From: an uncultured Clostridia bacterium
GTDB lineage: Bacteria; Bacillota; Clostridia; HGM11514
NCBI GenBank assembly: GCA_934464705.1
Contig: CAKSKB010000001.1
Coordinates: 1-64,000, forward strand
Direction: 5' to 3'
DNA: 64,000 bases
The translations under genes were made by a program, and so were the position numbers. The notes under the pieces are model-generated. The model did no database searches, was not told the origin of the DNA, and saw only the letters and a list, made by a program, of their open reading frames with translations. Of the stretch, positions 44,125 through 53,037 are shown piece by piece. The first letter of the stretch is position 1. Every line of letters begins with the position of its first letter.

Positions 44125-45059
44125 AGCTTTGTTCCTCCGTACTCAAAAATTCTAACTGCGCCGACTGACGGTGCAGTGCTTGCCGCTTCATCCGAAACAC
44201 AGATAACATCCTTATCGGACAGTCTTTTTAAAAGAAGTGCTTCCGCCTCTTTGATCTCTGTTTTTCCGCCGATGACAACTCTGTCAGACAAAGATTCAAG
44301 AACAGCGTTTATCTCTCCGCATAATACCGTCCCTAAAAAGCAGCTGTATACAGCATCAATACTTTCGGAAAACAGATTTTTCAGTATCCTTGCTTTGAAA
44401 AGCGCCGCGTTAATCCCAAGACGGCACGAAGCGTGATAACCTTCAAGCAGATAGTTTTCGTCAAGCGCTGAGTGCTTAAGGTCAACCGCAGATTTAAGAA
44501 TGGTATGCTGCGAGAGAGCTGCAATCATTTCGCCTGTCATATATGTGGTAAAATGCGAAATTCTGCCCTCGGTATCCGTTTCAATCAGCTTTGAGTGAGA
44601 ACCGGGAAGAATAAAAATGCAGTTGCTCTGCGCTTTGTCGCCAAGCCCGAAAATCTCGGTTTCCTCGCCTCTCATCATATCGGTTTCCGTAAAGCTTCTG
44701 CCAACCGTCTTAACTCCGGGTATGAACACAAACGGTATGCCCGATATATCGTCAAGACACACTTCGCGCATTGCATTATGGAGTTCCTTAATTCCTGCCG
44801 GAGCGCAGATGTGATTAAGATTATAAAGCCCGCTTTCGGATGTAATCATGCCGGAAGCAATAATTCTGTATGGGTCGGCTTCCGAAAATTTTTCAATTGC
44901 TTTTCGTATTTCCGACTTGTACTTTTCGGAATGTTCCGCCCCGAAATTTGCGCCGATTGGAAGTTTAACCGTTTCCGCCGTTTTGCCGTTTGCAAAAAGG
45001 GATATTCTTGTGTTTGTTGTTCCGCCGTCAATAGTAATATAGCTTCTCAATTCAATCAC
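44121..45059 (-). CDS. dgoK: 2-dehydro-3-deoxygalactonokinase (DgoK family)
   Basis: 312 residues. N-terminal ATPase-fold phosphate motif YITIDGGTTNTRISLF, then PGSHSKLIE and TYMTGEMIAALSQHTIL typical of the DGOK family. It phosphorylates 2-keto-3-deoxygalactonate (or gluconate) at position 6 for the aldolase next to it. GTG start overlaps the aldolase stop; a TTG 9 nt later is an alternative. Cotranscribed with the aldolase and the GH28-like gene. Confidence 0.9.
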   Translation of the reverse strand: MIELRSYITIDGGTTNTRISLFANGKTAETVKLPIGANFGAEHSEKYKSEIRKAIEKFSEADPYRIIASGMITSESGLYNLNHICAPAGIKELHNAMREVCLDDISGIPFVFIPGVKTVGRSFTETDMMRGEETEIFGLGDKAQSNCIFILPGSHSKLIETDTEGRISHFTTYMTGEMIAALSQHTILKSAVDLKHSALDENYLLEGYHASCRLGINAALFKARILKNLFSESIDAVYSCFLGTVLCGEINAVLESLSDRVVIGGKTEIKEAEALLLKRLSDKDVICVSDEAASTAPSVGAVRIFEYGGTKL

Positions 45060-45705
45060 CGCTCACCAAAGAAACATATTTTTTTGCAAGTTTGGTAATC
45101 TCCGCAAAATCGCCGCAGTCAATCATTTTTTTGTTTACAATACTGCCGCCTATGCCGAATCCGCAGACGCCCGCCTTTATGTAATCTTTCATGTTGTCCA
45201 AAGATATTCCGCCAACTGCCAAAAGCTTTATATGCGGAAGCGGAGCTTTAACCGCATTTATATATTCCGGACCCAAGCCTACCGCCGGGAACACTTTTAC
45301 AAAATCGGCACCGCACCTATCTGCAAGCGTAATTTCGCTCGGCGTGTATGCCCCGGGCATGGAAACCATGCCGAGAGCCTTGGTTTTTTTAATAACTTCG
45401 GGAGTTGTGTCGGGCGAAATAACAAATTCGCCGCCGGCGTTTTTCGTAAGCTCCGCCTGTTTTTCTGTAAGAACCGTCCCTGCGCCTATGAACATGCGGC
45501 TGCCGAAATGCTTTTTCAACATATTTATATTTTTTGCCGTTTGCTCATCGCTCACAGACCCGTCAGCACTGTATGTAATTTCAAGCAGCTGTATTCCACC
45601 CGCATACATTGCCTCCGCAAGCGGAACAAGTTTTTCGCTTGAAACACCCCTTACAATCACAATGATTTTATGTTCTTCAACCGCTCTTATAACATCACTG
45701 CACAT
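45052..45705 (-). CDS. KDPG/KDPGal-type aldolase (KHG/KDPG aldolase)
   Basis: 217 residues, class I aldolase barrel. Catalytic pair Glu42 in LLEITYS and Schiff-base Lys137 in DFVKVFPA, plus phosphate-binding GGISLDN. It splits 2-keto-3-deoxy-6-phosphogluconate or -galactonate to pyruvate and glyceraldehyde 3-phosphate. The adjacent DgoK suggests the galactonate epimer. AGGAGG before the ATG. Confidence 0.93.
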   Translation of the reverse strand: MCSDVIRAVEEHKIIVIVRGVSSEKLVPLAEAMYAGGIQLLEITYSADGSVSDEQTAKNINMLKKHFGSRMFIGAGTVLTEKQAELTKNAGGEFVISPDTTPEVIKKTKALGMVSMPGAYTPSEITLADRCGADFVKVFPAVGLGPEYINAVKAPLPHIKLLAVGGISLDNMKDYIKAGVCGFGIGGSIVNKKMIDCGDFAEITKLAKKYVSLVSGD

Positions 45706-45717
45706 AGAACCAACCTC

Positions 45718-46488
45718 CTAAAATCCGTATCTTTCACGCTTATCGGAAACAAGGCAGGCACCGTTATCGATAATCATGGTAGTACCCGTTACAGACGATG
45801 CTGCCTCCGACGCCAAAAATACGATAGCCTGACCGATTTCCTCAATTGTCGCCCACTTTTTGAGCGGAACTTTATAATAAGTTTCTTCTTTGGCATCAAG
45901 TCTTGTTGCGCCGGTGTCTGTCCAGCCGGGAGCAACGGTATTTACCCTTATCCCGTACTTTGCAAGCTCGATTGCGGCATGCTCCGCCATCTTTGCCGCC
46001 GCGGACTTTGCCGAAGCATACACAGCAACATCCGCAAAATGGGCGACTGTATTATTTGACGATATCAGAATTATGTTGCCCTTTGTGCCGCTTTCCGCCA
46101 TGATTTTTGCGGCACGCTGCATGCAAAAGAATGCTCCTCTGTAATCAACAGCGCAAATCTTGTCAAAAAGTTCTGGCGTAGTGCTCAGAAAATCGGATTT
46201 CTCGGTAATACCGGCATTGTTGACAAAAACATCCAATCTGCCAAAATGTGAAATTACCTCGTTAAACATACGGTGTATATCGTCAATTTCGCTGACATCT
46301 GCACGGACGCTCATAACCCGTACGCCGTATTTTTCCGCCTCCGAAAGCGTTGTTTTTGCACCCTCGGTACTTCCGCAGTAAGAAAACGCAACATCATATC
46401 CGTTCTTTGCAAGCACCTTTACAATACCGCTTCCGATGCCGCTTCCCCCGCCCGTTACAAATGCGGTTTTTCTATTTTTACCAGCCAT
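45718..46488 (-). CDS. SDR-family dehydrogenase of the sugar-acid operon
   Basis: 256 residues. NAD(P) motif TGGGSGIG, NNAG at 90-93, catalytic Tyr157 and Lys161 in VYASAKSAAAK, and PGWTDTGATR. Classical short-chain dehydrogenase. In this operon it could oxidise a sugar (for example galactose) to the lactone/acid or reduce a keto-uronate; which is not decided. Start ATG at 46488 overlaps the upstream aldolase-family gene by 11 nt; the ribosome-binding site is weak, pointing to coupling. Confidence 0.85.
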   Translation of the reverse strand: MAGKNRKTAFVTGGGSGIGSGIVKVLAKNGYDVAFSYCGSTEGAKTTLSEAEKYGVRVMSVRADVSEIDDIHRMFNEVISHFGRLDVFVNNAGITEKSDFLSTTPELFDKICAVDYRGAFFCMQRAAKIMAESGTKGNIILISSNNTVAHFADVAVYASAKSAAAKMAEHAAIELAKYGIRVNTVAPGWTDTGATRLDAKEETYYKVPLKKWATIEEIGQAIVFLASEAASSVTGTTMIIDNGACLVSDKRERYGF

Positions 46489-47383
46489 ATCTATCCGCCA
46501 TTTCCTTATAAAATTCGTCAAACAGCCTGTCGAAATACTCGTCCGTATCATATGACGGTTTACGGCAATAATCGGTCTTGATTATTCCGCGTCTTTTAAG
46601 TATACGCTTTTCAAACGATATAATCTGCTCAACATTCTGCCTTATGTGATTAAGCATAGGCAACAGGCGATTGTGAAGTTCTATCGCTATTTCCCTGTTC
46701 CCGTTTATATAGTTGTTGTAAATATCGAGGTAAACATCGAACATCGAACAGCCCGGCATTGCGCCGACTGCTCCCCTGTCCATACATTCAATAAGCTGAA
46801 AACCGGCATTGCCTACAAATATTTTCATCTTTCCTTCTGTCAGATTCATAAGATTCGTCACATAAGGTCCGGCAGGTTTGCACTCGATTTTATAATATAT
46901 CATGTTCGGACATTCTTTTTCAAGTCTGCAGAAGGTTTCAGGCTGAATTGCAACACCTGTCTGCTCCGGTGCATATTGAGCCATAATCGGGATTTTAACT
47001 GCTTTTGCTATTGCCTTCATATGCTCATAAAGATACTTTGCACCCGGCTTCAAGAAAAACGGCGGCAACAGCATAAGGCAATCTGCACCGAGAGCCTCAA
47101 ACTGTTTTGCTCGGGATACGGCAACCTCGGTAGAATGATCTGTAACCGATATGATTGTTTTGCCGCCTGCTTCCTTAGCGGCTTTAATTGTTACTCTCGC
47201 CATTTTTTCTCGTTCTTCGTCGCTTAATTTGTAGTATTCACCGGCTATTCCGAAAAGGGTTACGGCATGGCAGCCGCCCTTTATTAATGTTTTTACAAGG
47301 TTCTCAAGACTTTCGTAATCAACCTCGCCGCTTTCCGTAAACGGCGCCGCAATTATAGGGCAAATTCCTTTTATATCTGTCAT
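46478..47383 (-). CDS. Dihydrodipicolinate synthase-family aldolase/dehydratase
   Basis: 301 residues, DHDPS/NAL barrel. Catalytic Lys165 in YYKIEC and Tyr137 in AQYAPEQTG, with GIAGEYYKL replacing the common GTTGE substrate motif, so the acceptor is probably not dihydrodipicolinate. The context suggests a 2-keto-3-deoxy sugar-acid aldolase or dehydratase. ATG at 47383 chosen because GAGGAG lies 9 nt upstream; it starts 13 nt after the dehydratase stop. Confidence 0.85.
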   Translation of the reverse strand: MTDIKGICPIIAAPFTESGEVDYESLENLVKTLIKGGCHAVTLFGIAGEYYKLSDEEREKMARVTIKAAKEAGGKTIISVTDHSTEVAVSRAKQFEALGADCLMLLPPFFLKPGAKYLYEHMKAIAKAVKIPIMAQYAPEQTGVAIQPETFCRLEKECPNMIYYKIECKPAGPYVTNLMNLTEGKMKIFVGNAGFQLIECMDRGAVGAMPGCSMFDVYLDIYNNYINGNREIAIELHNRLLPMLNHIRQNVEQIISFEKRILKRRGIIKTDYCRKPSYDTDEYFDRLFDEFYKEMADRYGW

Positions 47384-47396
47384 TTTTAACATCTCC

Positions 47397-49091
47397 TCAT
47401 TCTTTATACTGCATATATGTAAGGTCGCAGCCTTCGTCAGCCTGCGTAACATTATCGATAAAATTGCGCACAAACCCTCGCTTTATATCATCATGGCGCT
47501 TAGGCTCGAAGTTTTTGAGCCTTTCTTTTATTTCTTCATCCGAAATTTCAAGTTCTATAAGATTATTGTCAACATCAAGATGAATTATGTCGCCGTCACG
47601 TACAATCGCCAGAGGTCCGCCCACAGCGCTTTCGGGTGCAACATGAAGAACCTGCGTTCCAAAGCATCCGCCGGACATTCTCGCATCGGTTATCCGCACA
47701 AAATCGTTTATCCCCATCTTATTAAGTTTCGGAGGAAGCGGCATAAAATTGCCGTTTTCGGGCATACCCGGCGCACCCTTGGGACCGTACCCCCTGAGAA
47801 CTATAACCGTGTCTGCCGTAACATCGGATTCATCATCCAAAAGGTATTTCTGGCACTCCGTCAAATCGTCAAAAACCTTTGCCGGTCCTCTGTGGTTGAG
47901 CAGATGAGAGCTTGCCGCACTCCTTTTGATAACTGCGCCGTTTGGTGCAAGATTTCCGTACAGCACCGCAATTCCGCCTTTTTCTTCAATCGGGTTGTCA
48001 AGCGGTCTGATTACGCTTTCGTCATAAGGCATATCAATGTCTTCAAGGTTTTCCGAAACGGTTTTGCCGGTAACTGTAAGGCAGCTACCGCAAAGCATAT
48101 CTTCCATTTCCTTCATAAGCGACGCAACACCGCCGGCATTGTGAAATCCCATACCGACATTTTCCGTGCCGTGCGGTTTAACATTCACCAGAACGGGGGT
48201 TTCCTTGCTTATTCTTTCAAAATCGTCAAGTTTCAGATTTATTCCGGCACGCCTTGCGATTGCGATAAGGTGAATAATTAAGTTTGTTGAACCTCCCGTT
48301 GCCATCAGCACTCGAATTGCGTTTTCAATTGAATTTCTGTTTATAATATCAAGGCACTTTATATCTTTTTCAACAAGTTCAACCGCTTTTCTTCCGGTCT
48401 CCTCGCTTATTCTCAGCTTTTCGGCAGACACCCCAAGGCATGACGCCGAATTCGGCAGCGCTATTCCCAAAGCTTCCGTCACAGTCTGGCATGTGTTCGC
48501 CGTACCCATTATCGGGCAGGCGCCTGCACTGCCGTAAAGGCATCCCTCGTGCTTTGTCATTTCATCAAGAGTGATTTTTCCGGAGGTATAATCGTTATAA
48601 AGATAGAAACTGTCAGTTCCGCAGGCGAGGGTTTTACCCTTGTAGCTCCCCGGAAGCATAGCACCGCCCGGCAGGTAAATCGTCGGCTTATTTGCGGAAA
48701 CCGCTGCCATAAGCTGCGCCGGAACATTCTTATCGCATCCGCCGATTAGCACAACTCCGTCAAACGGATGGCGTTCGATAAGTTCCTCCGTTGTGATTGA
48801 CAGTAAATTCCTGTAAACAAGGCTCGAAATGTCAAAAAACACCTCGCATATGGACATAGTATTAACCTCAAGAGGAAACCCTCCGGCAGCCCAGACCCCT
48901 CGCTTTACCGCTTCGGAAAGCTGCCTGAAATGAATGTGTCCGGGATTTGTTTCCGCCCATGTATTGATAATTCCGATAATCGGTTTTTCGATATCCGCAT
49001 CGGTATAGCCCATTGATTTAAGGAGCGCATTACGGATAAGCCCCGTTCTGTCCCCTCTTTTTTTCCAAGAAACTGAATAATTGTTTTTCAT
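47397..49091 (-). CDS. IlvD/Edd-family sugar-acid dehydratase
   Basis: 564 residues. Cluster cysteines C119 in GGCDKNVPAQ and C192 in ACPIMGTANTC are present; the place of the extra cysteine found in [2Fe-2S]-type members is Gly (NPGHIHF), more like the oxygen-sensitive [4Fe-4S] type. Near the C-terminus is TDARMSGGCFGTQ, the form used by pentonate/hexonate dehydratases. Given DgoK and the KDPG aldolase downstream, it probably dehydrates galactonate or a related aldonate rather than dihydroxyisovalerate. First gene of the operon, divergent from the AraC regulator. Confidence 0.88.
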   Translation of the reverse strand: MKNNYSVSWKKRGDRTGLIRNALLKSMGYTDADIEKPIIGIINTWAETNPGHIHFRQLSEAVKRGVWAAGGFPLEVNTMSICEVFFDISSLVYRNLLSITTEELIERHPFDGVVLIGGCDKNVPAQLMAAVSANKPTIYLPGGAMLPGSYKGKTLACGTDSFYLYNDYTSGKITLDEMTKHEGCLYGSAGACPIMGTANTCQTVTEALGIALPNSASCLGVSAEKLRISEETGRKAVELVEKDIKCLDIINRNSIENAIRVLMATGGSTNLIIHLIAIARRAGINLKLDDFERISKETPVLVNVKPHGTENVGMGFHNAGGVASLMKEMEDMLCGSCLTVTGKTVSENLEDIDMPYDESVIRPLDNPIEEKGGIAVLYGNLAPNGAVIKRSAASSHLLNHRGPAKVFDDLTECQKYLLDDESDVTADTVIVLRGYGPKGAPGMPENGNFMPLPPKLNKMGINDFVRITDARMSGGCFGTQVLHVAPESAVGGPLAIVRDGDIIHLDVDNNLIELEISDEEIKERLKNFEPKRHDDIKRGFVRNFIDNVTQADEGCDLTYMQYKE

Positions 49092-49169
49092 AACTACTCC
49101 GCTTTCGTGTTTTTCTTTAATTGTATCATTCTAAAAACCTCAAGTCAATCGACGCATTTGATTATATGG

Positions 49170-49198
49170 TTGACAAATTTGACATAGTGTGATACTAT
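49170..49198 (+). promoter_or_regulatory. SigA-type promoter of the AraC-family regulator
   Basis: TTGACA (49170-49175), 17-bp spacer, TACTAT (49193-49198), ending 23 bp before the start codon. This lies in the 129-bp divergent gap that must also carry the promoter of the sugar-acid operon and the regulator sites. Confidence 0.7.
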
Positions 49199-49220
49199 AG
49201 AATTGAAAGGATGAACTGAT

Positions 49221-50084
49221 ATGGAATATCTTGAAAAAAGGTTCAGCTATACTGCTGCTGCGGAGCTTAATCTTTATTACTGCGGAAAAAGAGTCAAAAC
49301 CAAAAATCATAAATACGGTCCTCAGGTGCGTGACCATTTTTTGCTTGTGTATATAAAGGAAGGAAGCGGAACACTGATAAACGGAAATGATTATATGAAT
49401 TTATCGTCCGGTCAGCTTTTGTGTATGTTCCCGGGCGAAAAAATATACTATACAACGGAAAAAGACAGCCATTGGAGCATTCTTTGGGTGGGTGTATACG
49501 GCACTAAAACGGGATTTTACATAAACAGTCTCGGGATAACACGGCAAAATCCTGTTTACGACTGCCCAAACCCCGATGAAACCGAAGCGGCGATTGAAGA
49601 AATCATTGAAACTGCTGACAAAAACAATGCATACGGGAAGCTGAAAACTATATCTAAGCTATATGACTTTTTCTCATCGCTTAATGACAAAAGTTCCGAG
49701 AAATACATAAGCGCCGTTCCGGCAACCGATATTCACGGAACTGACACTCACGAAATTGTGTATTTATCTGACAATGTATATATTCGTGAAGCGGAAAACT
49801 ATATAAGATTCAATTATGACAGGGATATAAGCGTAGGCTCACTTGCGGATTCGCTCAATCTGTCTTCCGAATATTTTTCAAGACTATTCAAAGCGGAAAC
49901 CGGTATGTCACCGCAAAATATGATTATAGAATACAGAATTAAAAAGGCGTGCTCGCTTCTGAAAAGCACAAACTTTACCGTAACCGAAATCGCTAACTGC
50001 GTAGGAATACAGGACCAGCACTATTTTTCAAAGCTTTTCAAAAACAATCTTGGCTGCACACCGAGCGAATACAGAAAAGCATAA
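49221..50084 (+). CDS. AraC-family transcriptional regulator of the sugar-acid operon
   Basis: 287 residues. N-terminal cupin-like sugar-binding domain about 20-150 and C-terminal double helix-turn-helix about 188-287 (ISVGSLADSLNLSSEYFSRL and TVTEIANCVGIQDQHYFSKL). Divergent from the dehydratase operon, so it most likely activates it in response to a pathway sugar. AAAGG before the ATG. Confidence 0.92.
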   Translation: MEYLEKRFSYTAAAELNLYYCGKRVKTKNHKYGPQVRDHFLLVYIKEGSGTLINGNDYMNLSSGQLLCMFPGEKIYYTTEKDSHWSILWVGVYGTKTGFYINSLGITRQNPVYDCPNPDETEAAIEEIIETADKNNAYGKLKTISKLYDFFSSLNDKSSEKYISAVPATDIHGTDTHEIVYLSDNVYIREAENYIRFNYDRDISVGSLADSLNLSSEYFSRLFKAETGMSPQNMIIEYRIKKACSLLKSTNFTVTEIANCVGIQDQHYFSKLFKNNLGCTPSEYRKA

Positions 50085-50128
50085 AAATAAACTGCGGCAA
50101 AACAATTTGATTTTGCCGCAGTTTATTT
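50085..50128. terminator. Bidirectional intrinsic terminator
   Basis: Perfect 18-bp stem (left 50085-50102, right 50111-50128, core ACTGCGGCAAAA / TTTTGCCGCAGT), T-rich on both strands, between the convergent regulator and citrate synthase genes. Confidence 0.9.
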
Positions 50129-50136
50129 TTTGCTAT

Positions 50137-51495
50137 TTATCTTTCGTGCAGCGGAACATACTCTCTGTACGGAGAAACCGCTTTGTATGCCGGTCTTATA
50201 ATTTTGCCTGCATTAACAAGTTCCTCGATTCTGTGTGCGCTCCAGCCGGCAATTCTTGCTACTGCAAAAATCGGTGTATACATTTCCTCCGGCAGATTGA
50301 GAAGCGAATACGCAAATCCGCTGTAAAAGTCTATATTCGGGCTTACACCCTTGTAAATTCTGCGTTTTTCGGAAATAACCTCTGTTGCAAGATCTGCAAC
50401 ACGGGTATAGAGCCTGTACTCTTTTTGTTTTCCCTTTTGCTCCGAAAGCTTACCGACAAAGCTTTTAAAAACCTCGGCTCGCGGGTCTGAAATCGAGTAA
50501 ACCGCATGCCCCATACCGTAAATCAGTCCGCTTTTGTCAAACGCTTCTTTATTTATGAGCTTTGTGAGGTAGGCCTTGATCTCATCATCATCGTTCCAGT
50601 TTTTAACATGCGTTTTAATATCGTCAAACATATGCTTAACCTTAATATTTGCGCCGCCGTGCTTAGGTCCCTTAAGCGAGCAGAGCGATGCGGCAACGGA
50701 GGAATATGTATCCGTGCCGGACGAGGTAACAACATGGGTCGTGAAAGTAGAATTGTTTCCTCCGCCGTGTTCCGCATGAAGTACAAGAGCCAGATCAAGA
50801 ATTTTCGCTTCAAGTTCCGTAAATTTTTTATCGGGTCTTAAAAGCCTTAAAATATTCTCGGAGGTTGAAAGTTTGGGATCCGGTCTGTGAATATAAAGAC
50901 CCTTTCCTTTAATAAAGTGCCTGTAAGCCTGGTAGGCATAAACGGTCAGCATCGGGAAAGTCGATATAAGCTGAATACACTGGCGAAGGACATTCGGTAT
51001 GCTTGTATCATTTGCGTTCTTGTCATATGAGTAAAGAGTAAGCACACTTCTTGCGAGCGAATTCATAATATCCTTATTCGGAGCCTTCATGATAACATCG
51101 CGGGTAAAATTTGTAGGCAGCGTACGGTAATTAACAAGCAGTTTATTAAAATCTGCGAGTTCCTTCTCGTTCGGAAGGGTTCCGAACAGCAAAAGGTATA
51201 CAGTTTCTTCAAATCCGAAGCGGTTTTCTTTAAGGAAACCGGAAACGATATCTTTTATATTTATTCCCCTGTAGTAAAGCTCACCGTGTGCAGGAATCAG
51301 TTCATCATTAATTTCTTTTGATGAAATTATGGTAGAAATTTCGGTAAGACCGGTGACAACACCGCGGCCGTCAAGGTCACGAAGTCCGCGTTTAACCTGA
51401 TGCTTTGCATAAAGCGCAGGGTCAATTGCACCGTTTTGAATACATTTGTCGGAAAGTGCATAGATATCTGATGTAATTGTAGAATAGGTCGCCAT
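50137..51495 (-). CDS. Citrate synthase (citrate/2-methylcitrate synthase family)
   Basis: 452 residues. Catalytic His in ALVLHAEHGGGNNSTFT, second His in GHAVYSISDPRAEVFK, and catalytic Asp in NIDFYSGFAY. It condenses acetyl-CoA and oxaloacetate. AGGAGATG before the ATG. Monocistronic between two terminators. No other TCA gene is in the window, so a role in glutamate supply is likely. Confidence 0.93.
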   Translation of the reverse strand: MATYSTITSDIYALSDKCIQNGAIDPALYAKHQVKRGLRDLDGRGVVTGLTEISTIISSKEINDELIPAHGELYYRGINIKDIVSGFLKENRFGFEETVYLLLFGTLPNEKELADFNKLLVNYRTLPTNFTRDVIMKAPNKDIMNSLARSVLTLYSYDKNANDTSIPNVLRQCIQLISTFPMLTVYAYQAYRHFIKGKGLYIHRPDPKLSTSENILRLLRPDKKFTELEAKILDLALVLHAEHGGGNNSTFTTHVVTSSGTDTYSSVAASLCSLKGPKHGGANIKVKHMFDDIKTHVKNWNDDDEIKAYLTKLINKEAFDKSGLIYGMGHAVYSISDPRAEVFKSFVGKLSEQKGKQKEYRLYTRVADLATEVISEKRRIYKGVSPNIDFYSGFAYSLLNLPEEMYTPIFAVARIAGWSAHRIEELVNAGKIIRPAYKAVSPYREYVPLHER

Positions 51496-51530
51496 AAAAT
51501 CATCTCCTGTTAATATAAATTTTATTGTTA

Positions 51531-51564
51531 AAAAAGGTATCGGAGCACTGCTTCAATACCTTTT
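51531..51564 (-). terminator. Terminator of mgtE
   Basis: AAAAGGTAT / ATACCTTTT stem with a partly paired 15-nt loop, followed on the minus strand by T residues. It lies only 6 bp beyond the end of the mgtE coding region on the citrate-synthase side, so it reads as the mgtE... upstream neighbour's 5' boundary: transcripts from citrate synthase run away from it. Confidence 0.4.
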
Positions 51565-51569
51565 AAAAC

Positions 51570-52949
51570 TTAAAAATGCAGCATTCTGGTCGCTATCGAG
51601 AAATACACAAGCAGCGAAAGCGCATCCACAATTGTCGTAATAAACGGGCTTGCCATAACAGCCGGGTCAAACCCAAGCTTATCGGCAAAAATCGGCAAAG
51701 TGCAGCCAATAACTTTGGCTATAACAACCGTTACCGCAACCGTAATACACACGACCCCTATTGTAATCGGGTCAAATACCGCCATATTTCCTATCAGCAT
51801 ATAATCAACAAGATAAACTTTTGCAAAATTAACCGTTGCAAGAGTTATACCGCAAAGTACGGCAACTCTCAATTCTTTCCAGATAACACGGAAAACATCT
51901 TTAAACTCAAGCTCACCCAGCGAAATGCTTCGGATAACCGAAACCGCCGCCTGACTGCCCGAGTTACCGCCCGTATCCATAAGCATCGGAATAAATGCCG
52001 AAAGCGTTATGTGCGCCGCCAGAGCATTTTCAAATTTTGTAAGAATAATCCCGGTAAAGGTCGCCGAAATCATAAGCAGCAGCAGCCATGGGATTCTCGC
52101 CTTCCAGGTTGCGATCGCGCTTGTCTGAAGGTAAGGCTTGTCGGTCGGTATGATAGCCGCCATTTTTTCAATATCCTCGGTTGCCTCATCTTCCATGACA
52201 TCAATAGCGTCATCGACAGTTACGATACCCACAAGCCTTTGCTCATCGTCAACAACAGGCATTGCGAGAAAATCGTACTTTTTAAAGTTGTTGGCAACAA
52301 CCTCTTTATCCTCAAGCGTATGAACATAAATGAGGTTGGTTTCCATAATATCGCCTATAACATCATCTTCACCGGAAAGAAGAAGCGTCTTTGCGGATAC
52401 CATACCGATAAGTTTTCGCGATGAATTGACAACATAGCAGGTATAAATCGTTTCCTTATCGATACCGGTTTTCCTGATAACCCGCAACGCCTCTGAAACC
52501 GTCATATCCGCCCGGAGCCTGACATATTCTATTGTCATAATGCTGCCGGCGCTGTCCTCGGGATATTTCAGAATTTCATTAATCATCTTTCGGGTTGACG
52601 GGTCTGTATTTTCAAGAATTCTGTTCACAACATTTGCCGGCATTTCCTCGACAATGTCAACTGCGTCATCGATATAAAGCTCCTCAATGACATCTTTAAG
52701 TTCGTTATCGCTGAAGCCTTTGATAAGCATTTCCTGCAAATCGGATTCCATTTCGACAAAGGTTTCCGCAGCAAGTTCTTTTGGAAGAAGCCTGAAAAGA
52801 AGCGGAAGCTTCTGCTCGGGCATATCATCAAAGACCGAAGCGATATCGGCAGGGTTCATTGTGATGAGAACATCTCTCAAAGTGTTGTACTTTTTTCCGT
52901 CAACCAGAGCGATAAGAGTATCTTCAATATTAACATTCCTCTCGCTCAA
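51570..52949 (-). CDS. mgtE: Magnesium transporter MgtE
   Basis: 459 residues. N-domain about 1-120 (ADIASVFDDMPEQKLPLLFRLL), tandem CBS domains about 130-255 that sense cytosolic Mg, a plug helix, and five C-terminal membrane segments with the pore motif MDTGGNSGSQAA. It imports Mg or Mn, closing when cytosolic Mg is high. The TTG at 52949 is chosen because AGGGGG lies 8 nt upstream; the GTG at 52958 falls in that site. Its leader has two short overlapping ORFs. Confidence 0.94.
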   Translation of the reverse strand: MSERNVNIEDTLIALVDGKKYNTLRDVLITMNPADIASVFDDMPEQKLPLLFRLLPKELAAETFVEMESDLQEMLIKGFSDNELKDVIEELYIDDAVDIVEEMPANVVNRILENTDPSTRKMINEILKYPEDSAGSIMTIEYVRLRADMTVSEALRVIRKTGIDKETIYTCYVVNSSRKLIGMVSAKTLLLSGEDDVIGDIMETNLIYVHTLEDKEVVANNFKKYDFLAMPVVDDEQRLVGIVTVDDAIDVMEDEATEDIEKMAAIIPTDKPYLQTSAIATWKARIPWLLLLMISATFTGIILTKFENALAAHITLSAFIPMLMDTGGNSGSQAAVSVIRSISLGELEFKDVFRVIWKELRVAVLCGITLATVNFAKVYLVDYMLIGNMAVFDPITIGVVCITVAVTVVIAKVIGCTLPIFADKLGFDPAVMASPFITTIVDALSLLVYFSIATRMLHF

Positions 52950-52971
52950 ATTGCACACCCCCTATTAAATT

Positions 52972-53037
52972 TTAAAAGAACATAATAAGAGTAAGTGCAA
53001 GTAAGATCAGCTGCAAACAGACGCAGGTCTGCTGCAT
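52972..53037 (-). CDS. Putative leader ORF 2 of mgtE (hydrophobic 21-residue peptide)
   Basis: ATG at 53037 encodes MQQTCVCLQLILLALTLIMF plus a final Phe, ending 23 nt before the mgtE start. Mostly hydrophobic, so it may be membrane-inserted or a stalling peptide. Weak ribosome-binding site (CGGA); it overlaps leader ORF 1 in another frame, so coupling is possible. No homology test was possible. Confidence 0.35.
   Translation of the reverse strand: MQQTCVCLQLILLALTLIMFF

Noticed and set aside
51531..51564. Hairpin between mgtE and citrate synthase as part of a citrate synthase leader
   Set aside because: It is downstream of the mgtE promoter direction only by position: it lies beyond the mgtE stop (51570) in the direction of mgtE transcription and upstream of nothing needing a leader except mgtE itself, so the simplest reading is the mgtE terminator; a citrate synthase role is excluded because that gene starts at 51495 and its leader would have to include this hairpin only if transcription began upstream of it, which I cannot establish.
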